DNA of 64,000 bases from contig JAEYAW010000018.1 of the NCBI GenBank assembly GCA_023404675.1, positions 62,001-126,000 of the forward strand, written 5' to 3'. A program made the translations under genes and the position numbers. The notes below the pieces were generated by a model. The model saw only the letters and a list, made by a program, of their open reading frames with translations, searched no databases and was not told the origin of the DNA. Numbering within the stretch: position 1 is the first letter of the stretch; each line of letters begins with the position of its first letter. This DNA comes from Pseudomonadota bacterium (GTDB lineage: Bacteria; Pseudomonadota; Alphaproteobacteria; Rhizobiales; Xanthobacteraceae). Shown in pieces: positions 54,801 to 63,030 of the stretch.

Positions 54801-55326
54801 CGGGGTTCAGCACCGGAATCATCGCCGCCGCGTAGACCTGTTCGCTCTGATGCGCGAGCGTGGACGACTGGCAGCCGTGATCGTCGCCCGCGAGCGCCAG
54901 CACGCCGCCGTTGCGCGAGGTGCCCGCCGCGTTCGCATGCTTGAGCGCATCGACGGAGCGGTCGACACCGGGGCCCTTGCCATACCAGATGCCGAAGACG
55001 CCATCGACCTTCGCGCCCTCGAACAGATTGACCTGCTGGCTGCCCCAGACGGCGGTCGCCGCGAGATCCTCGTTCAGCCCGGCCTGAAAATGGATCTTGT
55101 TTTCGGCGAGAAACTTCTTTGCCTTCCACAGCGCGTTGTCATAGACGCCGAGCGGAGAGCCGCGATACCCGGAGATAAAGCCTGCCGTGTTCAGCCCGGC
55201 CGCAAGATCGCGCTGCCGCTGGATCATCGGCAGGCGCACAAGCGCCTGAATGCCCGAAAGATAAACCCGGCCTGAATCGAGTGTGTACTTATCGTCAAGC
55301 GTGGTTTGTTGCATTGCAAAAGTCAT
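51838..55326 (-). CDS. Indolepyruvate ferredoxin oxidoreductase, fused three-domain type
   Basis: A 1162-residue 2-oxoacid:ferredoxin oxidoreductase that decarboxylates aryl pyruvates to acyl-CoA, passing electrons to ferredoxin. The N-terminal pyrimidine-binding part contains YLSGIQALVRLPMIQRQRD; the TPP-binding part has FFCSGCPHNTSTRIPDGS and MGAEGTNWIGQAPF. A cysteine-rich segment (VCEGCGDCSEKSNC, SNCNKDYSCLNGFCP) is ferredoxin-like, and the gamma domain begins ILVTGIGGTGVITIGALLGM. The C-terminal part (DUF6537-like) ends at Glu near 51841. Met at 55326 has GGAG six bases upstream; the in-frame extension is rejected. Convergent with the FAD oxidoreductase. Confidence 0.93.
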   Translation of the reverse strand: MTFAMQQTTLDDKYTLDSGRVYLSGIQALVRLPMIQRQRDLAAGLNTAGFISGYRGSPLGVYDNALWKAKKFLAENKIHFQAGLNEDLAATAVWGSQQVNLFEGAKVDGVFGIWYGKGPGVDRSVDALKHANAAGTSRNGGVLALAGDDHGCQSSTLAHQSEQVYAAAMIPVLNPATVQEYLDFGLYGFALSRYSGCWVGFKAISEAVESSASVYVDTDRVKLVLPTDFEMPPGGLNIRWPDPPLDMERRLHGPKMQAVAAFVRANPIDRIVLDSTPARLGIVTTGKAHLDLRQALSDLGISDTAARELGLRIYKVGLTWPLEREGALRFARGLKDVIVVEEKRGFIEDQLVRILYNLDADQRPTVVGKTDESGATLLPSEGEFSPTMVARAIVARLKRLGVSSQAFDQRLARLESFERIGGGAPPTKTQRTPFFCSGCPHNTSTRIPDGSMAMAGIGCHGMALGIPARRTATMTHMGAEGTNWIGQAPFTKTKHIFQNLGDGTYTHSGLLAIRAAAASGVNITYKILYNDAVAMTGGQPAEGGFGVNQIAAQVAAEGAKRIVVVSDDIEKYPSGYFPGQVSVHHRDQLDSVQRELRDVEGLTVLIYDQTCAAEKRRRRKRGLFPDPPRRVFINDLVCEGCGDCSEKSNCVSVKPLETEFGRKREIDQSNCNKDYSCLNGFCPSFVTVENGSLKKMKKQAVGVAGDPFAALPLPQVRSLAEPYGILVTGIGGTGVITIGALLGMAAHLEGKGCTVLDFTGLSQKNGAVMSHVRLAASPDDLAAVRIAPGGADLLLGCDMVVSASPTALSCIEGGVTRAVINEDLQPTASFVTNTDIDFETALMKRSLRETVGGKGADFVDATNIATALMGDSIATNSFMLGFAFQRGLVPLSLEAIEKAIELNGAAVEMNKRALAWGRLAAHDPAQVETIVRPLLRREVPAATPEDAITRRVDFLTAYQNAAYATRYHGLVERIGAAEAARAPGRSGLKDAVVANLFKLMAYKDEYEVARLYTDTAFREKLALQFEGDYTLKVHLAPPIFNRRDPVTGHLRKRAFGPWMFKAFGVLARMKGLRGTALDIFGYSEERRTERRLIEDYVAVLDEIAANLTPENHALAVQLAKIPAQIRGFGHVKEKNIQRAKANEAQILSAFRSPDPALARAAE

Positions 55327-55483
55327 GAAAGTCTCCGGGCGGGGGACCGGGCGCTTGTTGTTGTCTGGACCGGTTCGAAAAAAGAATGTCTCTAACTTGG
55401 AGCGTTTCGTCCAGCCCCGGGGGAGGATCAGCCGTGCATGGCTGCATTCGTGGTCTGCGGCCACGCACGAACGATTGTCGCGC

Positions 55484-56263
55484 TCAGAACGTTCCGGGAT
55501 AGGCGCCACCGTCGATCAGAACGTTCTGCCCGGTGATGAATCCGGCGTGCGCACTGGCGAGAAACGCACAGGTCTTGCCGAACTCCTCGCTCGTTCCGAA
55601 CCGCCCCGCAGGAATCCGCGCGATCATGCCGGCCCGCGCCTGATCCTCAGTCAGCGACTGCGTGCGCGCGAGCATCTGCGCGATCCCGCTCAGCCGGTCG
55701 GTATCGAACGAGCCGGGCAGCAGGTTGTTGATCGTGACATTGTGCGCGGCCACCTTCCGTGACAGGCCTGCGATGAATCCGGTAAGACCGCTGCGCGCGC
55801 CGTTGGACAGTCCGAGAATGTCGATGGGCGCTTTCACCGCGCTCGACGTGATGTTGACGATTCGGCCAAATCGCCTGGCGATCATCGGATCGATGGTTGC
55901 CTTGATGAACTCGATCGGTCCGATCATGTTGGCGTCGAGCGCGGCGATCCAGGTGTCGCGGTCCCAGCTGCGGAAATCGCCCGGCGGCGGACCGGCCGCG
56001 TTGTTCACCAGAATGTCGGGCTCGGGGCAGACGGCGAGCACGCTGGCACGCCCGTCCGGTGTCGTCACGTCGGCGGCAACGGGAGTGACCTTTCCGGCGG
56101 CGATGGCGCCGATATCCCTCGCGGCCTGATCCAGCGCGTCTCGGCCACGCGCCACGATCACCACATCGACGCCGGCCTCGGCGAGCGCCATCGCACAGCC
56201 GCGCCCCAGCCCCTTGCTCGCTCCGCAGACAATGGCCGTACGGCCCGCTATCCCCAGATCCAA
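55484..56263 (-). CDS. SDR-family protein with degenerate catalytic dyad, TTG start
   Basis: A 259-residue short-chain dehydrogenase/reductase fold protein. The nucleotide motif is GASKGLGRGCAMAL and the NNAAGPPPGDF segment is present. Where SDRs have YxxxK the protein reads SNGAR (in LGLSNGARSGLTGF), so both catalytic residues are replaced. Some SDR branches annotated as 3-oxoacyl-ACP reductases share this LSNxxR form. The best start is TTG 56263, eight bases after AAGGAGA; the first upstream ATG (56398) would give a non-family extension. It ends with NVLIDGGAYPGTF. Substrate unknown. Confidence 0.85.
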   Translation of the reverse strand: MDLGIAGRTAIVCGASKGLGRGCAMALAEAGVDVVIVARGRDALDQAARDIGAIAAGKVTPVAADVTTPDGRASVLAVCPEPDILVNNAAGPPPGDFRSWDRDTWIAALDANMIGPIEFIKATIDPMIARRFGRIVNITSSAVKAPIDILGLSNGARSGLTGFIAGLSRKVAAHNVTINNLLPGSFDTDRLSGIAQMLARTQSLTEDQARAGMIARIPAGRFGTSEEFGKTCAFLASAHAGFITGQNVLIDGGAYPGTF

Positions 56264-56568
56264 CTCAAACTCTCCTTCAGGATGCCGGCTCCGGATCCGC
56301 GACAGGCCGGCCGCAAACCCGTCGAAGATCAGGATCGCCGGATTAGGCCAAGCCCGGAAAAGGCCAGCGTTGAAAACTATCGATGCACTCGCCCACGTCA
56401 TTTGTCGCAATCGCGTCAATGGACGACACCCGTCGACGCTCCCGCGGACGCTGGCGATGGTGCCAAACTTCCCTGCCACCGGGAAGCCGTGATCGCGGCG
56501 CGTGTGGTTCGGCGACTTTCGCCAGTTGCGATGCAACACGCTCTGGCGTCCGGCGTTAAAATGCCTAA
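56264..56568. other. 305-base divergent intergenic region
   Basis: The space between the SDR (minus) and DUF3750 (plus) genes holds the AAGGAGA ribosome site for the SDR TTG start at its left end. I see no convincing promoter pair, palindrome or small gene in the rest. Confidence 0.4.
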
Positions 56569-57342
56569 ATGCTGGCGAGACATCATGGCCCGCGTGTGAA
56601 AAAGCTGCTTCTCGCAATTACTCTTCTCATCATTGCGCCGATCTCGGCCTCGGCCATCGCCTATTCTCTCGATGGCCGCCGGGAGAATTGGCAGAGCGCA
56701 GACCGGAGCAGCGCGGGCCTGCTGCCGCCTGCTTCGGCGCATCCGGACGCGCTGGTGCGCGTCTATGCCGCCCGGACGGTGCGTTGGCGCGGCATCTTCG
56801 CGGTGCACACCTGGATCGTGGTGAAAGAGCGCGGCGCCGCCCGGTACAGCCGTTACGACTACACCGCCTGGGGCAACCCGATCCGGGTCGATGGCTTCGT
56901 GCCGGACGGGCGCTGGTTCGGTGCGGTCCCGCAGGTGGTGGCAGCCCTGGACGGCGCCGAGGCCGAACGGCTGATCCCGCGGATCCGGCAGGTCGTCGAG
57001 ACCTACCGCTTCAACGCTTACGGTGACTACAGCGCCTGGCCCGGTCCCAACTCCAATACGTTCGTGCAGGCCGCGCTCGACGCCGTTCCCGAAATGAAGG
57101 CGGTGCTGCCGCCAACCGCCATCGGCAAAGACTTCCCTTATGAGGGCCGCTGGGTGGGCTTGACGCCCTCGGGCGCGGGCCTGTTCGCAACCGTCGGCGG
57201 CTACGCGGGTGTGAAGGTCGGCTGGCTCGAAGGCATTGAGGTCAGCATCCTCGGCGCAGTCATCGGGATTGATATTCGCCGGCCGGCCCTGAAACTGCCG
57301 GGCATCGGCCGCATTGGCGTCCCGCAGGCTGCCGCCGGTTAG
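56569..57342 (+). CDS. DUF3750-family membrane-anchored/secreted protein
   Basis: A protein of 257 residues (or 248 if the GTG at 56596 starts it). One N-terminal hydrophobic helix (KKLLLAITLLIIAPISASAI) acts as signal or anchor. The rest is a DUF3750 domain with RGIFAVHTWIVVKERGA, YSRYDYTAWGNP, and NAYGDYSAWPGPNSNTFVQA, the latter resembling a cysteine-peptidase/lipoprotein-type conserved block without a cysteine. Function unknown. Neither start has a strong ribosome site. Downstream is an aldehyde dehydrogenase gene on the same strand. Confidence 0.75.
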   Translation: MLARHHGPRVKKLLLAITLLIIAPISASAIAYSLDGRRENWQSADRSSAGLLPPASAHPDALVRVYAARTVRWRGIFAVHTWIVVKERGAARYSRYDYTAWGNPIRVDGFVPDGRWFGAVPQVVAALDGAEAERLIPRIRQVVETYRFNAYGDYSAWPGPNSNTFVQAALDAVPEMKAVLPPTAIGKDFPYEGRWVGLTPSGAGLFATVGGYAGVKVGWLEGIEVSILGAVIGIDIRRPALKLPGIGRIGVPQAAAG

Positions 57343-57537
57343 ACGGGTTCGAGAAGATGTGTCCGCAAGTCTGGTCTTCCCCGCCGTTCATGCCCTTGCA
57401 TCCATGTCGCCGGGCGGAGATAAATGGCGCGGGCCGAAGGCGTTCGGTTCAGCCTGCCGCCGCCGCGCCGGGGAAGACGAGGCGGCCTCACCTTTTCATG
57501 CCGGACCGGATTCGAACCGGACCAACGGCGACTGAAA

Positions 57538-57554
57538 CGGGCCCGTCGGGCCCG
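57538..57554 (+). promoter_or_regulatory. Hairpin in the leader of the aldehyde dehydrogenase gene
   Basis: CGGGCCCG at 57538-57545 and again at 57547-57554, separated by one base; each arm is self-complementary and they also pair with each other. It ends 14 bases before the GAAGGGAG ribosome site. It may influence translation or be an old operator. Confidence 0.3.
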
Positions 57555-57584
57555 AAACAACAACTGCTGAAGGGAGTCCCCTCC

Positions 57585-59015
57585 ATGGTCAATCGTCTGC
57601 AATTCTACATCGACGGCGCGTGGGTCGATCCGGTCGTCAAGAAGTCGACGCCCGTCGTCAATCCGGCCACCGAGGAGGCGATGTATGAGATCGCGCTCGG
57701 CTCCAAGGCTGACGTGGACAAGGCTGTCGCCGCCGCCAAGCGCGCATTCCAGACCTTTGGCTTCACCTCGCGCGAGGAGCGCATCGCGCTGCTCGAAAAA
57801 ATCATCGCCGCTTACAAGCTGCGCATCAAGGAGATCGGCGCGTCCGTTTCGGACGAGATGGGCGCTCCGCTGCCGATGGCGGAGAAGTTGCAGGCCGGTG
57901 CGGGCCTCGGTCACTTCATGTCCACCCTTGAGGTATTGAAGTCCTACCACTTCGAGGAGCAGATCGGCTCCGCCACTGTGGTGCGCGAGCCGATCGGCGT
58001 GGTCGGCATGATCACCCCGTGGAACTGGCCGCTGAACCAGATCGCCTGCAAGGTCGCGCCCGCCATCGCAGCCGGCTGCACCATGATTCTCAAGCCGTCG
58101 GAATTCACCCCGACCTCGGCGCTGATCATCGCCGAGATCATGCATGAAGCCGGCGTGCCGAAGGGCGTGTTCAACCTCGTCAACGGGCTTGGCCCCGAAG
58201 TCGGCGCCGCCATGAGCGAGCATCCCGACATCGACATGATCTCGTTCACCGGCTCGACCCGCGCCGGCATCGACGTCGCCAAGCGCGCCGCGACGACGGT
58301 GAAGCGCGTCAGCCAGGAACTCGGCGGCAAGTCACCGAACGTGATCCTGGACGGCGCCGACCTGCAGAAGGCCGTGACCGGCGGCGTCGCGCACATGTTC
58401 AACAACTCCGGACAGTCTTGCAACGCGCCCTCGCGGATGATTGTGCCGCTGTCCAAGATGAAGGAAGTGGCGGAGATCGCGAAGGCCGTGGCCGACAAGA
58501 CCAAAGCCGGCGATCCGCGCGCCGAGGGCACGACCATCGGCCCGGTGGTGAACCGCATCCAGTGGGAGAAGATCCAGGGCCTGATCCAGAAAGGCATCGA
58601 GGAAGGCGCGACACTGGTCGCCGGCGGCCCCGGCCTGCCGGAAGGCGTCAACAAGGGCTTCTATGTCCGCCCGACGATCTTCGCCGACGTGACCGAGGAC
58701 ATGACCATCGCCCGCGAGGAAATCTTCGGGCCGGTGCTCGCGATCATGGGCGCGAAGGACGAGGCCGACGCCGTGCGGCTCGCCAACGATACGCCCTATG
58801 GTCTTGCCGGCTATGTCTCGGCCGACACGGTCGAGAGCGCACGCCGCGTCGCCCGCCAGATTCGCGCAGGCAACGTCAACCTGCAGGGCGTTCCCAACGA
58901 GCGCTCCGCGCCGTTCGGCGGCTACAAGCAGTCCGGCAACGGCCGCGAGTGGGGCAAGTACGGCCTCGAGGACTTCCTTGAGGTCAAGGCAATCGCAGGC
59001 TTCAACGCCGCCTGA
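57585..59015 (+). CDS. NAD(P)-dependent aldehyde dehydrogenase
   Basis: A 476-residue aldehyde dehydrogenase. The general base Glu245 is in SQELGGKSPN and the nucleophile Cys279 in NNSGQSCNAPSRM; ITPWNWPLNQIACKVAPAIAAG and GFYVRPTIFADVTEDMTIAREEIFGPVL are standard. Length and order are typical. The ATG at 57585 has a GAAGGGAG ribosome site; the open frame continues upstream but is not family-like. Substrate not readable. A strong terminator follows. Confidence 0.93.
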   Translation: MVNRLQFYIDGAWVDPVVKKSTPVVNPATEEAMYEIALGSKADVDKAVAAAKRAFQTFGFTSREERIALLEKIIAAYKLRIKEIGASVSDEMGAPLPMAEKLQAGAGLGHFMSTLEVLKSYHFEEQIGSATVVREPIGVVGMITPWNWPLNQIACKVAPAIAAGCTMILKPSEFTPTSALIIAEIMHEAGVPKGVFNLVNGLGPEVGAAMSEHPDIDMISFTGSTRAGIDVAKRAATTVKRVSQELGGKSPNVILDGADLQKAVTGGVAHMFNNSGQSCNAPSRMIVPLSKMKEVAEIAKAVADKTKAGDPRAEGTTIGPVVNRIQWEKIQGLIQKGIEEGATLVAGGPGLPEGVNKGFYVRPTIFADVTEDMTIAREEIFGPVLAIMGAKDEADAVRLANDTPYGLAGYVSADTVESARRVARQIRAGNVNLQGVPNERSAPFGGYKQSGNGREWGKYGLEDFLEVKAIAGFNAA

Positions 59016-59046
59016 GACGATGACAGGGGCGCAGCGGCTTCATGCT

Positions 59047-59068
59047 CTTGATGGCGGCTTCCATCAAG
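59047..59068 (+). repeat. Hairpin after the aldehyde dehydrogenase gene
   Basis: CTTGATGG at 59047-59054 and CCATCAAG at 59061-59068, perfect eight-base arms with a six-base loop, 31 bases after the stop and 38 bases before the main terminator. It may protect the 3' end of the message. Confidence 0.4.
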
Positions 59069-59106
59069 GCTGAGACGCCAGGTCCCCGGCAACCCGACCA
59101 GCATGA

Positions 59107-59145
59107 AAGAAGCGAGGAAAACGATTTTCCTCGCTTCTTTTTTTG
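59107..59145 (+). terminator. Rho-independent terminator of the aldehyde dehydrogenase gene
   Basis: A perfect 16-bp stem, left arm 59107-59122 and right arm 59126-59141, with a three-base CGA loop and a T-run to 59145 (nine T in 59137-59145 apart from one C). The A-rich left side also makes it a candidate for the opposite strand. Confidence 0.9.
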
Positions 59146-59464
59146 GCCGCTCCGGAACAGCTACCGTTGGCTGGCGATTGCCAGCGGCGGGTCCGGACGA
59201 ACCCGTCTGAATTCCGAGATCTTTTGATTTAATTTTCATGCCATTCAGCGAAAGCTGGGCAACTCATATGAAATCAGTGAGTCCGTCCTCTTCCCCGCCC
59301 CGGCGACCGATCGTCGTCCGCGGGCCTCGACTGCGCGGTTTCAGGCTCGCTGTTTTGGAAAAGCGCACCGGCCGCGGAGCAGGTTCCCGCAATTCACTAA
59401 TTTCGCTTAACCCTTTATCCAGTCAAAAAATCCATATTGGCTCACCGATAACGAACGACGTGAA

Positions 59465-61207
59465 ATGACACCGACAGCACCCCCGCTCGCCAGAAGCCAG
59501 CTTGGTATCGTCACGTCCGTGAAGGGGTCGACAGCCCGCGCGGGGTTGTTCCACACGCAGCTTCGCGTCTCCGAGCTCAGCGCCACCGTCGGCCGCTTCG
59601 TAGCCATTCGCTTTCCGGATACGACTATCGTCGCGATCACTACCGAGGTTGTTTCGGAGAGCGGCGACACCGGGCGATTCATCGCGACTGCCTCCGTGGA
59701 TCTGCTGGGCGAAATCACACAAAGCCAGGCCGGTCCGCGTTTCCGGCGCGGCGTGACAGCCTATCCCACGATCGGCGACCCTGTCGATTTCATCGGGGCC
59801 GACGAACTGCGTGCGATCTACGCGCCTGGCGGCAAGTCCGAAGACTATATCAACATCGGAAACCTGCAGCAGGATACATCGGTTACGACCTATGTCGATG
59901 TCGAGGAAATGCTGAGCAAACATTTCGCCGTGCTCGGCTCCACCGGCGTCGGAAAATCCTCCGCGGTCTCGCTGCTTCTCAACGAAATTCTGCGCACCCG
60001 CCCGAACCTGCGCCTCTTCCTGATCGATGTTCACAATGAATACGCGCGCTGCTTCGGCAATCGCGCGCTGGTTCTCAGTCCGCGAAACCTCCGGCTGCCA
60101 TTCTGGCTGTTCAATTTCGAGGAGTTCGTGGATGTGGTGTTCGGCGGACGGCCTGGCGTCCCCGAGGAAGTTGATATCCTCGCCGAGGTCATTCCGGTCG
60201 CCAAGTCCCTGTATAACCAATATCAGGCGTCCGACCGGCTGAATCTGCGCCGGCCCGAGACGCGGACCGGCGGCTTCGCGCTGGATACGCCGGTTCCCTA
60301 TCGGCTGCAGGATCTGCTTGGACTGATCGACGAGCGGATGGGACGGCTTGAAAACCGCACCTCGCGCATCGTCTATCACAAGCTGATCGGCCGTATCGAA
60401 ACGGTGCGCAACGACCCGCGCTATGCCTTCATGTTCGACAACGCCAATGTCGGCGGCGACACCATGGTCGAGGTCATCAGCCACCTGTTCAGATTGCCCG
60501 CCCAGGGCCGGCCGATGACGATCATGCAACTGGCCGGCTTCCCGTCCGAAGTGGTGGATTCCGTAGTCTCGGTCCTGTGCCGGATGGCGTTCGACTTTGG
60601 CATATGGAGCGACGGGGTCTCCCCGCTGCTGTTCGTCTGCGAGGAAGCCCATCGCTACGCCTCGGGCGATCGCTCGGTCGGCTTCGGGCCGACCCGCAAG
60701 GCCATCTCCCGTATCGCCAAGGAAGGCCGCAAATACGGCATCTATCTCGGGCTGGTCACACAGCGCCCGGCCGAGCTCGATGCCACGATCCTTTCGCAAT
60801 GCAACACGCTGTTCACCATGCGGCTCGCCAACGACCGCGACCAGGCGATCGTGCGCTCGGCGGTTCCTGACGCGGCGGCCAATCTGCTGTCGTTCATTCC
60901 CTCGCTCGGAACGCGCGAGGTTCTGGCCTTCGGCGAGGGTGTCGCGCTGCCGACGCGGCTGCGTTTTAAGGAAATCCCGCCGGAGCAACGGCCGCGCAGC
61001 GAAGCCAACATCGGCACCAATCCGACGCCGCAGCATCACGACAACCACTTTGTCGCCGCGACCATCGAGCGCTGGCGCAACGCCACGTCCTCGCGCCCGG
61101 CTTCGGCCAGCGAAGGCGAACCGCGCAACCTCGAAGCGCCCACGCTTCAGCCCGCGATGGGACTCGATCCCGACCGCTTCCAGTTGCTCAAGAAACCCCT
61201 TCGCTGA
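59465..61207 (+). CDS. HerA/DUF87-type ATPase
   Basis: A 580-residue HerA-FtsK superfamily ATPase. Residues about 10-120 form the HAS-barrel-like N-terminal domain (LGIVTSVKGSTARAGLF, IGDPVDFIGADELRAIY). Walker A is GSTGVGKSSAV near residue 160; Walker B is LLFVCEEAHRYASGD near 390, followed by the conserved RIAKEGRKYGIYLGLVTQRP. HerA proteins are hexameric DNA translocases paired with NurA nuclease in archaea or with defence nucleases and Sir2 proteins in bacteria. No nuclease partner is adjacent here, and the gene appears alone, so it is probably the housekeeping DUF87 form common in alphaproteobacteria. Confidence 0.88.
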   Translation: MTPTAPPLARSQLGIVTSVKGSTARAGLFHTQLRVSELSATVGRFVAIRFPDTTIVAITTEVVSESGDTGRFIATASVDLLGEITQSQAGPRFRRGVTAYPTIGDPVDFIGADELRAIYAPGGKSEDYINIGNLQQDTSVTTYVDVEEMLSKHFAVLGSTGVGKSSAVSLLLNEILRTRPNLRLFLIDVHNEYARCFGNRALVLSPRNLRLPFWLFNFEEFVDVVFGGRPGVPEEVDILAEVIPVAKSLYNQYQASDRLNLRRPETRTGGFALDTPVPYRLQDLLGLIDERMGRLENRTSRIVYHKLIGRIETVRNDPRYAFMFDNANVGGDTMVEVISHLFRLPAQGRPMTIMQLAGFPSEVVDSVVSVLCRMAFDFGIWSDGVSPLLFVCEEAHRYASGDRSVGFGPTRKAISRIAKEGRKYGIYLGLVTQRPAELDATILSQCNTLFTMRLANDRDQAIVRSAVPDAAANLLSFIPSLGTREVLAFGEGVALPTRLRFKEIPPEQRPRSEANIGTNPTPQHHDNHFVAATIERWRNATSSRPASASEGEPRNLEAPTLQPAMGLDPDRFQLLKKPLR

Positions 61208-61303
61208 CGTTCGGTCTTTTGCGGCGCGAGACGGTGTGGCGCGGGCTGCGCGCCACACCGAAACGTGCTCTAAAGCCAGCCAGTCCCGTTTTGCGAGGTA
61301 GGC

Positions 61304-61882
61304 ATGACCGCCATCAGCCGTTTTCCCGTCCCCAGAATCGACGAATTGCCCGCGGATATCCACGAGCGTGTTCTCGCCGTGCAGGAGAAGTCCGGCTTCG
61401 TCCCCAACGTGTTTCTCGCGCTGGCTCATCGCCCCGACGAGTTTCGCGCATTCTTCGCTTACAATGACGCGCTGATGGAAAAAGACGGGGGGCTGACCAA
61501 GGCCGAACGCGAGATGATCGTGGTCGCCACCAGCGCCGCCAACCAGTGCCACTACTGCGTGGTCTCGCACGGCGCCGTGCTGCGCATCCGTGCGAAGAAT
61601 CCGCTGATCGCCGATCAGATCGCCAACAACTATCGCAAGGCTGATATCACGCCGCGCGAGCGCGCCATGCTGGATTTCGCCGTCAAGGTCGCGCGCGATG
61701 CGGCCGAGACCTCGGATAGCGATTTTCAGACGCTGGCCGGCCACGGCTTCAGCGACGAGGATATCTGGGATATCGCGGCGATCGCCGCCTTTTTCGCGCT
61801 CTCCAATCGCATGGCCAGCGTGACCAACATGCGCCCGAACGACGAGTTCTATCTCATGGGCCGGGTGCCGAAGGGCGGGTAG
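61304..61882 (+). CDS. Peroxidase-related AhpD-like protein
   Basis: A 192-residue protein of the carboxymuconolactone decarboxylase/AhpD superfamily ('uncharacterised peroxidase-related enzyme'). The active-site motif CHYCVVSHG has the redox CxxC with the downstream His. The N-terminal PFPVPRIDELPADI-like entry (SRFPVPRIDELPADIHERV) and C-terminal FALSNRMASVTNMRPNDEFY are characteristic. Probably a thiol peroxidase or alkylhydroperoxidase. GAGG lies just before the ATG. Confidence 0.88.
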   Translation: MTAISRFPVPRIDELPADIHERVLAVQEKSGFVPNVFLALAHRPDEFRAFFAYNDALMEKDGGLTKAEREMIVVATSAANQCHYCVVSHGAVLRIRAKNPLIADQIANNYRKADITPRERAMLDFAVKVARDAAETSDSDFQTLAGHGFSDEDIWDIAAIAAFFALSNRMASVTNMRPNDEFYLMGRVPKGG

Positions 61883-61894
61883 TGGAACGCGACG

Positions 61895-62446
61895 ATGAGC
61901 ACCGGTGAGTGGACGGAAATCGCGCTGCGTCTCGGCGCTGCGACATTGGCCGGCGGCGCAATCGGACTGAACCGGGATTTACACGGCAAGCCGATCGGCC
62001 TGCGCACGCTTGGTCTGGTCGGTCTCGCCACGGCGCTTGCGGTGATCGTGGCCGAGGGGCCGGCGCAGCTGATGGACGGTCACATCGAACGCCTGACCGA
62101 CGCAACCAGTCGCGTGATCCAGGGCATTCTGACCGGCATCGGCTTTCTCGGCGCTGGCGTCATCCTGCGGCCCAATCACCACGGGCGCATCCGGGGACTG
62201 ACGAGCGCGGCCTGCGTCTGGTTCACGGCCTGCGTCGGAGTCGCCTGCGGTGCGGGATGGTGGGCGCTCACACTCATCGCGCTCGGTTTCGCGCTCGTTC
62301 TGCTCGTCACCGGCGGTCCGGTGGAGCGGACACTGCACCGTCTGCTTGGCGAGACCGCCAAGCCGGCTCAGCCGCACCCCCTGCCACCCGGTGACGCTCT
62401 CGAAAAAGATCAGTCCGGGAGCGGGCCGCACCAGCCCGGCAAGTAG
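61895..62446 (+). CDS. MgtC/SapB-family membrane protein
   Basis: A 183-residue membrane protein. The MgtC domain shows LAGGAIGLNRDLHGKPIGLR, TLGLVGLATAL, IGFLGAGVILR and GLTSAACVWFTACVG, with four to five helices, followed by a short Pro/His-rich tail. MgtC proteins influence Mg homeostasis and ATP synthase in pathogens; in environmental bacteria the role is unclear. Its 3' end overlaps the convergent ParB-like gene by 37 bases. Confidence 0.88.
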   Translation: MSTGEWTEIALRLGAATLAGGAIGLNRDLHGKPIGLRTLGLVGLATALAVIVAEGPAQLMDGHIERLTDATSRVIQGILTGIGFLGAGVILRPNHHGRIRGLTSAACVWFTACVGVACGAGWWALTLIALGFALVLLVTGGPVERTLHRLLGETAKPAQPHPLPPGDALEKDQSGSGPHQPGK

Positions 62447-63030
62447 ATGGCGTCCGCGGCCCTTGCGGCCTTGATCGCGCGTTCCAGCGCCCGCGAAAAA
62501 TCGTTCTTCGCCAGTTTCAACGGAACCCGGCGGCGCAGGAAATCCGCCCAGAGGAATTCGCTGAACGGCGTCGTGTCCTTGGCGAACCCGCCCGCCCGCC
62601 GCAACTCGCCGGCAAGACTGCGGTAAGGATCGTCCCTCAAATCGGCGACCGCTTTGGGAATGTCGCGAAAATGCCGGCGCTCGCCCTTGGCATCGTAGGG
62701 ATAGGTCCAGCGCCTGCCGTCCATCACGTTCCAGAACGCACCGCGATCTACCATCGACAGATCGCCGATGACGGTGACCAGCACCTTGCTCACGCCTTCG
62801 TCGAGCAATGCGCGCGCGAGATGATGATGATCGACGACGTAATAGCGCTGGTCGGGACCCAGCACGACCGGGATCATGCGCCGTCCGAGGAGTTCCGCCT
62901 GTTTCTTCTTGCCGTGCTCGCGCCAGCGTTGGCGCTTCTCTTTCACCTCGCGCAGACCGACCGTCATTTGCGTCGGCCGAAGATCGGCGATCGGAACAGG
63001 GTGGACAACTGGTTCGCGTACCGTTGGCAT
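62410..63030 (-). CDS. ParB-like nuclease-domain protein (ParBc_2 type)
   Basis: A 206-residue protein whose first half is a ParB/sulfiredoxin-like fold: PVPIADLRPTQMTVGLREVK, MIPVVLGPDQRYYVVDHHHL and the paired histidines of VVDHHHLARALLDEG. The second half is charged and ends LPGWCGPLPD. This group is annotated as ParB-like but lacks the helix-turn-helix of partition ParB and is not linked to parA here; it probably acts on nucleic acid or nucleotides, function unknown. Met at 63030 is chosen because the upstream frame is not protein-like. Confidence 0.8.
   Translation of the reverse strand: MPTVREPVVHPVPIADLRPTQMTVGLREVKEKRQRWREHGKKKQAELLGRRMIPVVLGPDQRYYVVDHHHLARALLDEGVSKVLVTVIGDLSMVDRGAFWNVMDGRRWTYPYDAKGERRHFRDIPKAVADLRDDPYRSLAGELRRAGGFAKDTTPFSEFLWADFLRRRVPLKLAKNDFSRALERAIKAARAADAIYLPGWCGPLPD

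Larger units (their letters stand above)
59016..59464. other. 449-base intergenic region before the HerA-like gene
   Basis: It holds the hairpin at 59047-59068 and the terminator at 59107-59145. The remaining 320 bases are more AT-rich towards the end (59395-59464), consistent with the promoter of the HerA-like gene, but I cannot name -35/-10 boxes with confidence. No small gene is convincing. Confidence 0.5.

Noticed and set aside
53014..55275. 753-codon open frame on the plus strand
   Set aside because: Antisense to the indolepyruvate ferredoxin oxidoreductase gene; no domain, no ribosome site, composition typical of a shadow frame.
57495..57530. tRNA-like T-arm on the minus strand (GGTTCGAATCC context)
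   Set aside because: Only a T-arm-like stretch is present; no anticodon or D-arm can be folded and there is no matching acceptor stem or CCA. It is an imperfect palindrome in the leader of the aldehyde dehydrogenase gene.
59465..61207. HerA-like ATPase as part of a defence system
   Set aside because: No adjacent NurA, Sir2, nuclease or other defence-type partner; neighbours are metabolic genes, so the housekeeping interpretation is preferred.
59423..61744. 773-codon open frame on the minus strand
   Set aside because: Antisense to the HerA-like gene and the AhpD-like gene, both of which have clear motifs on the plus strand.
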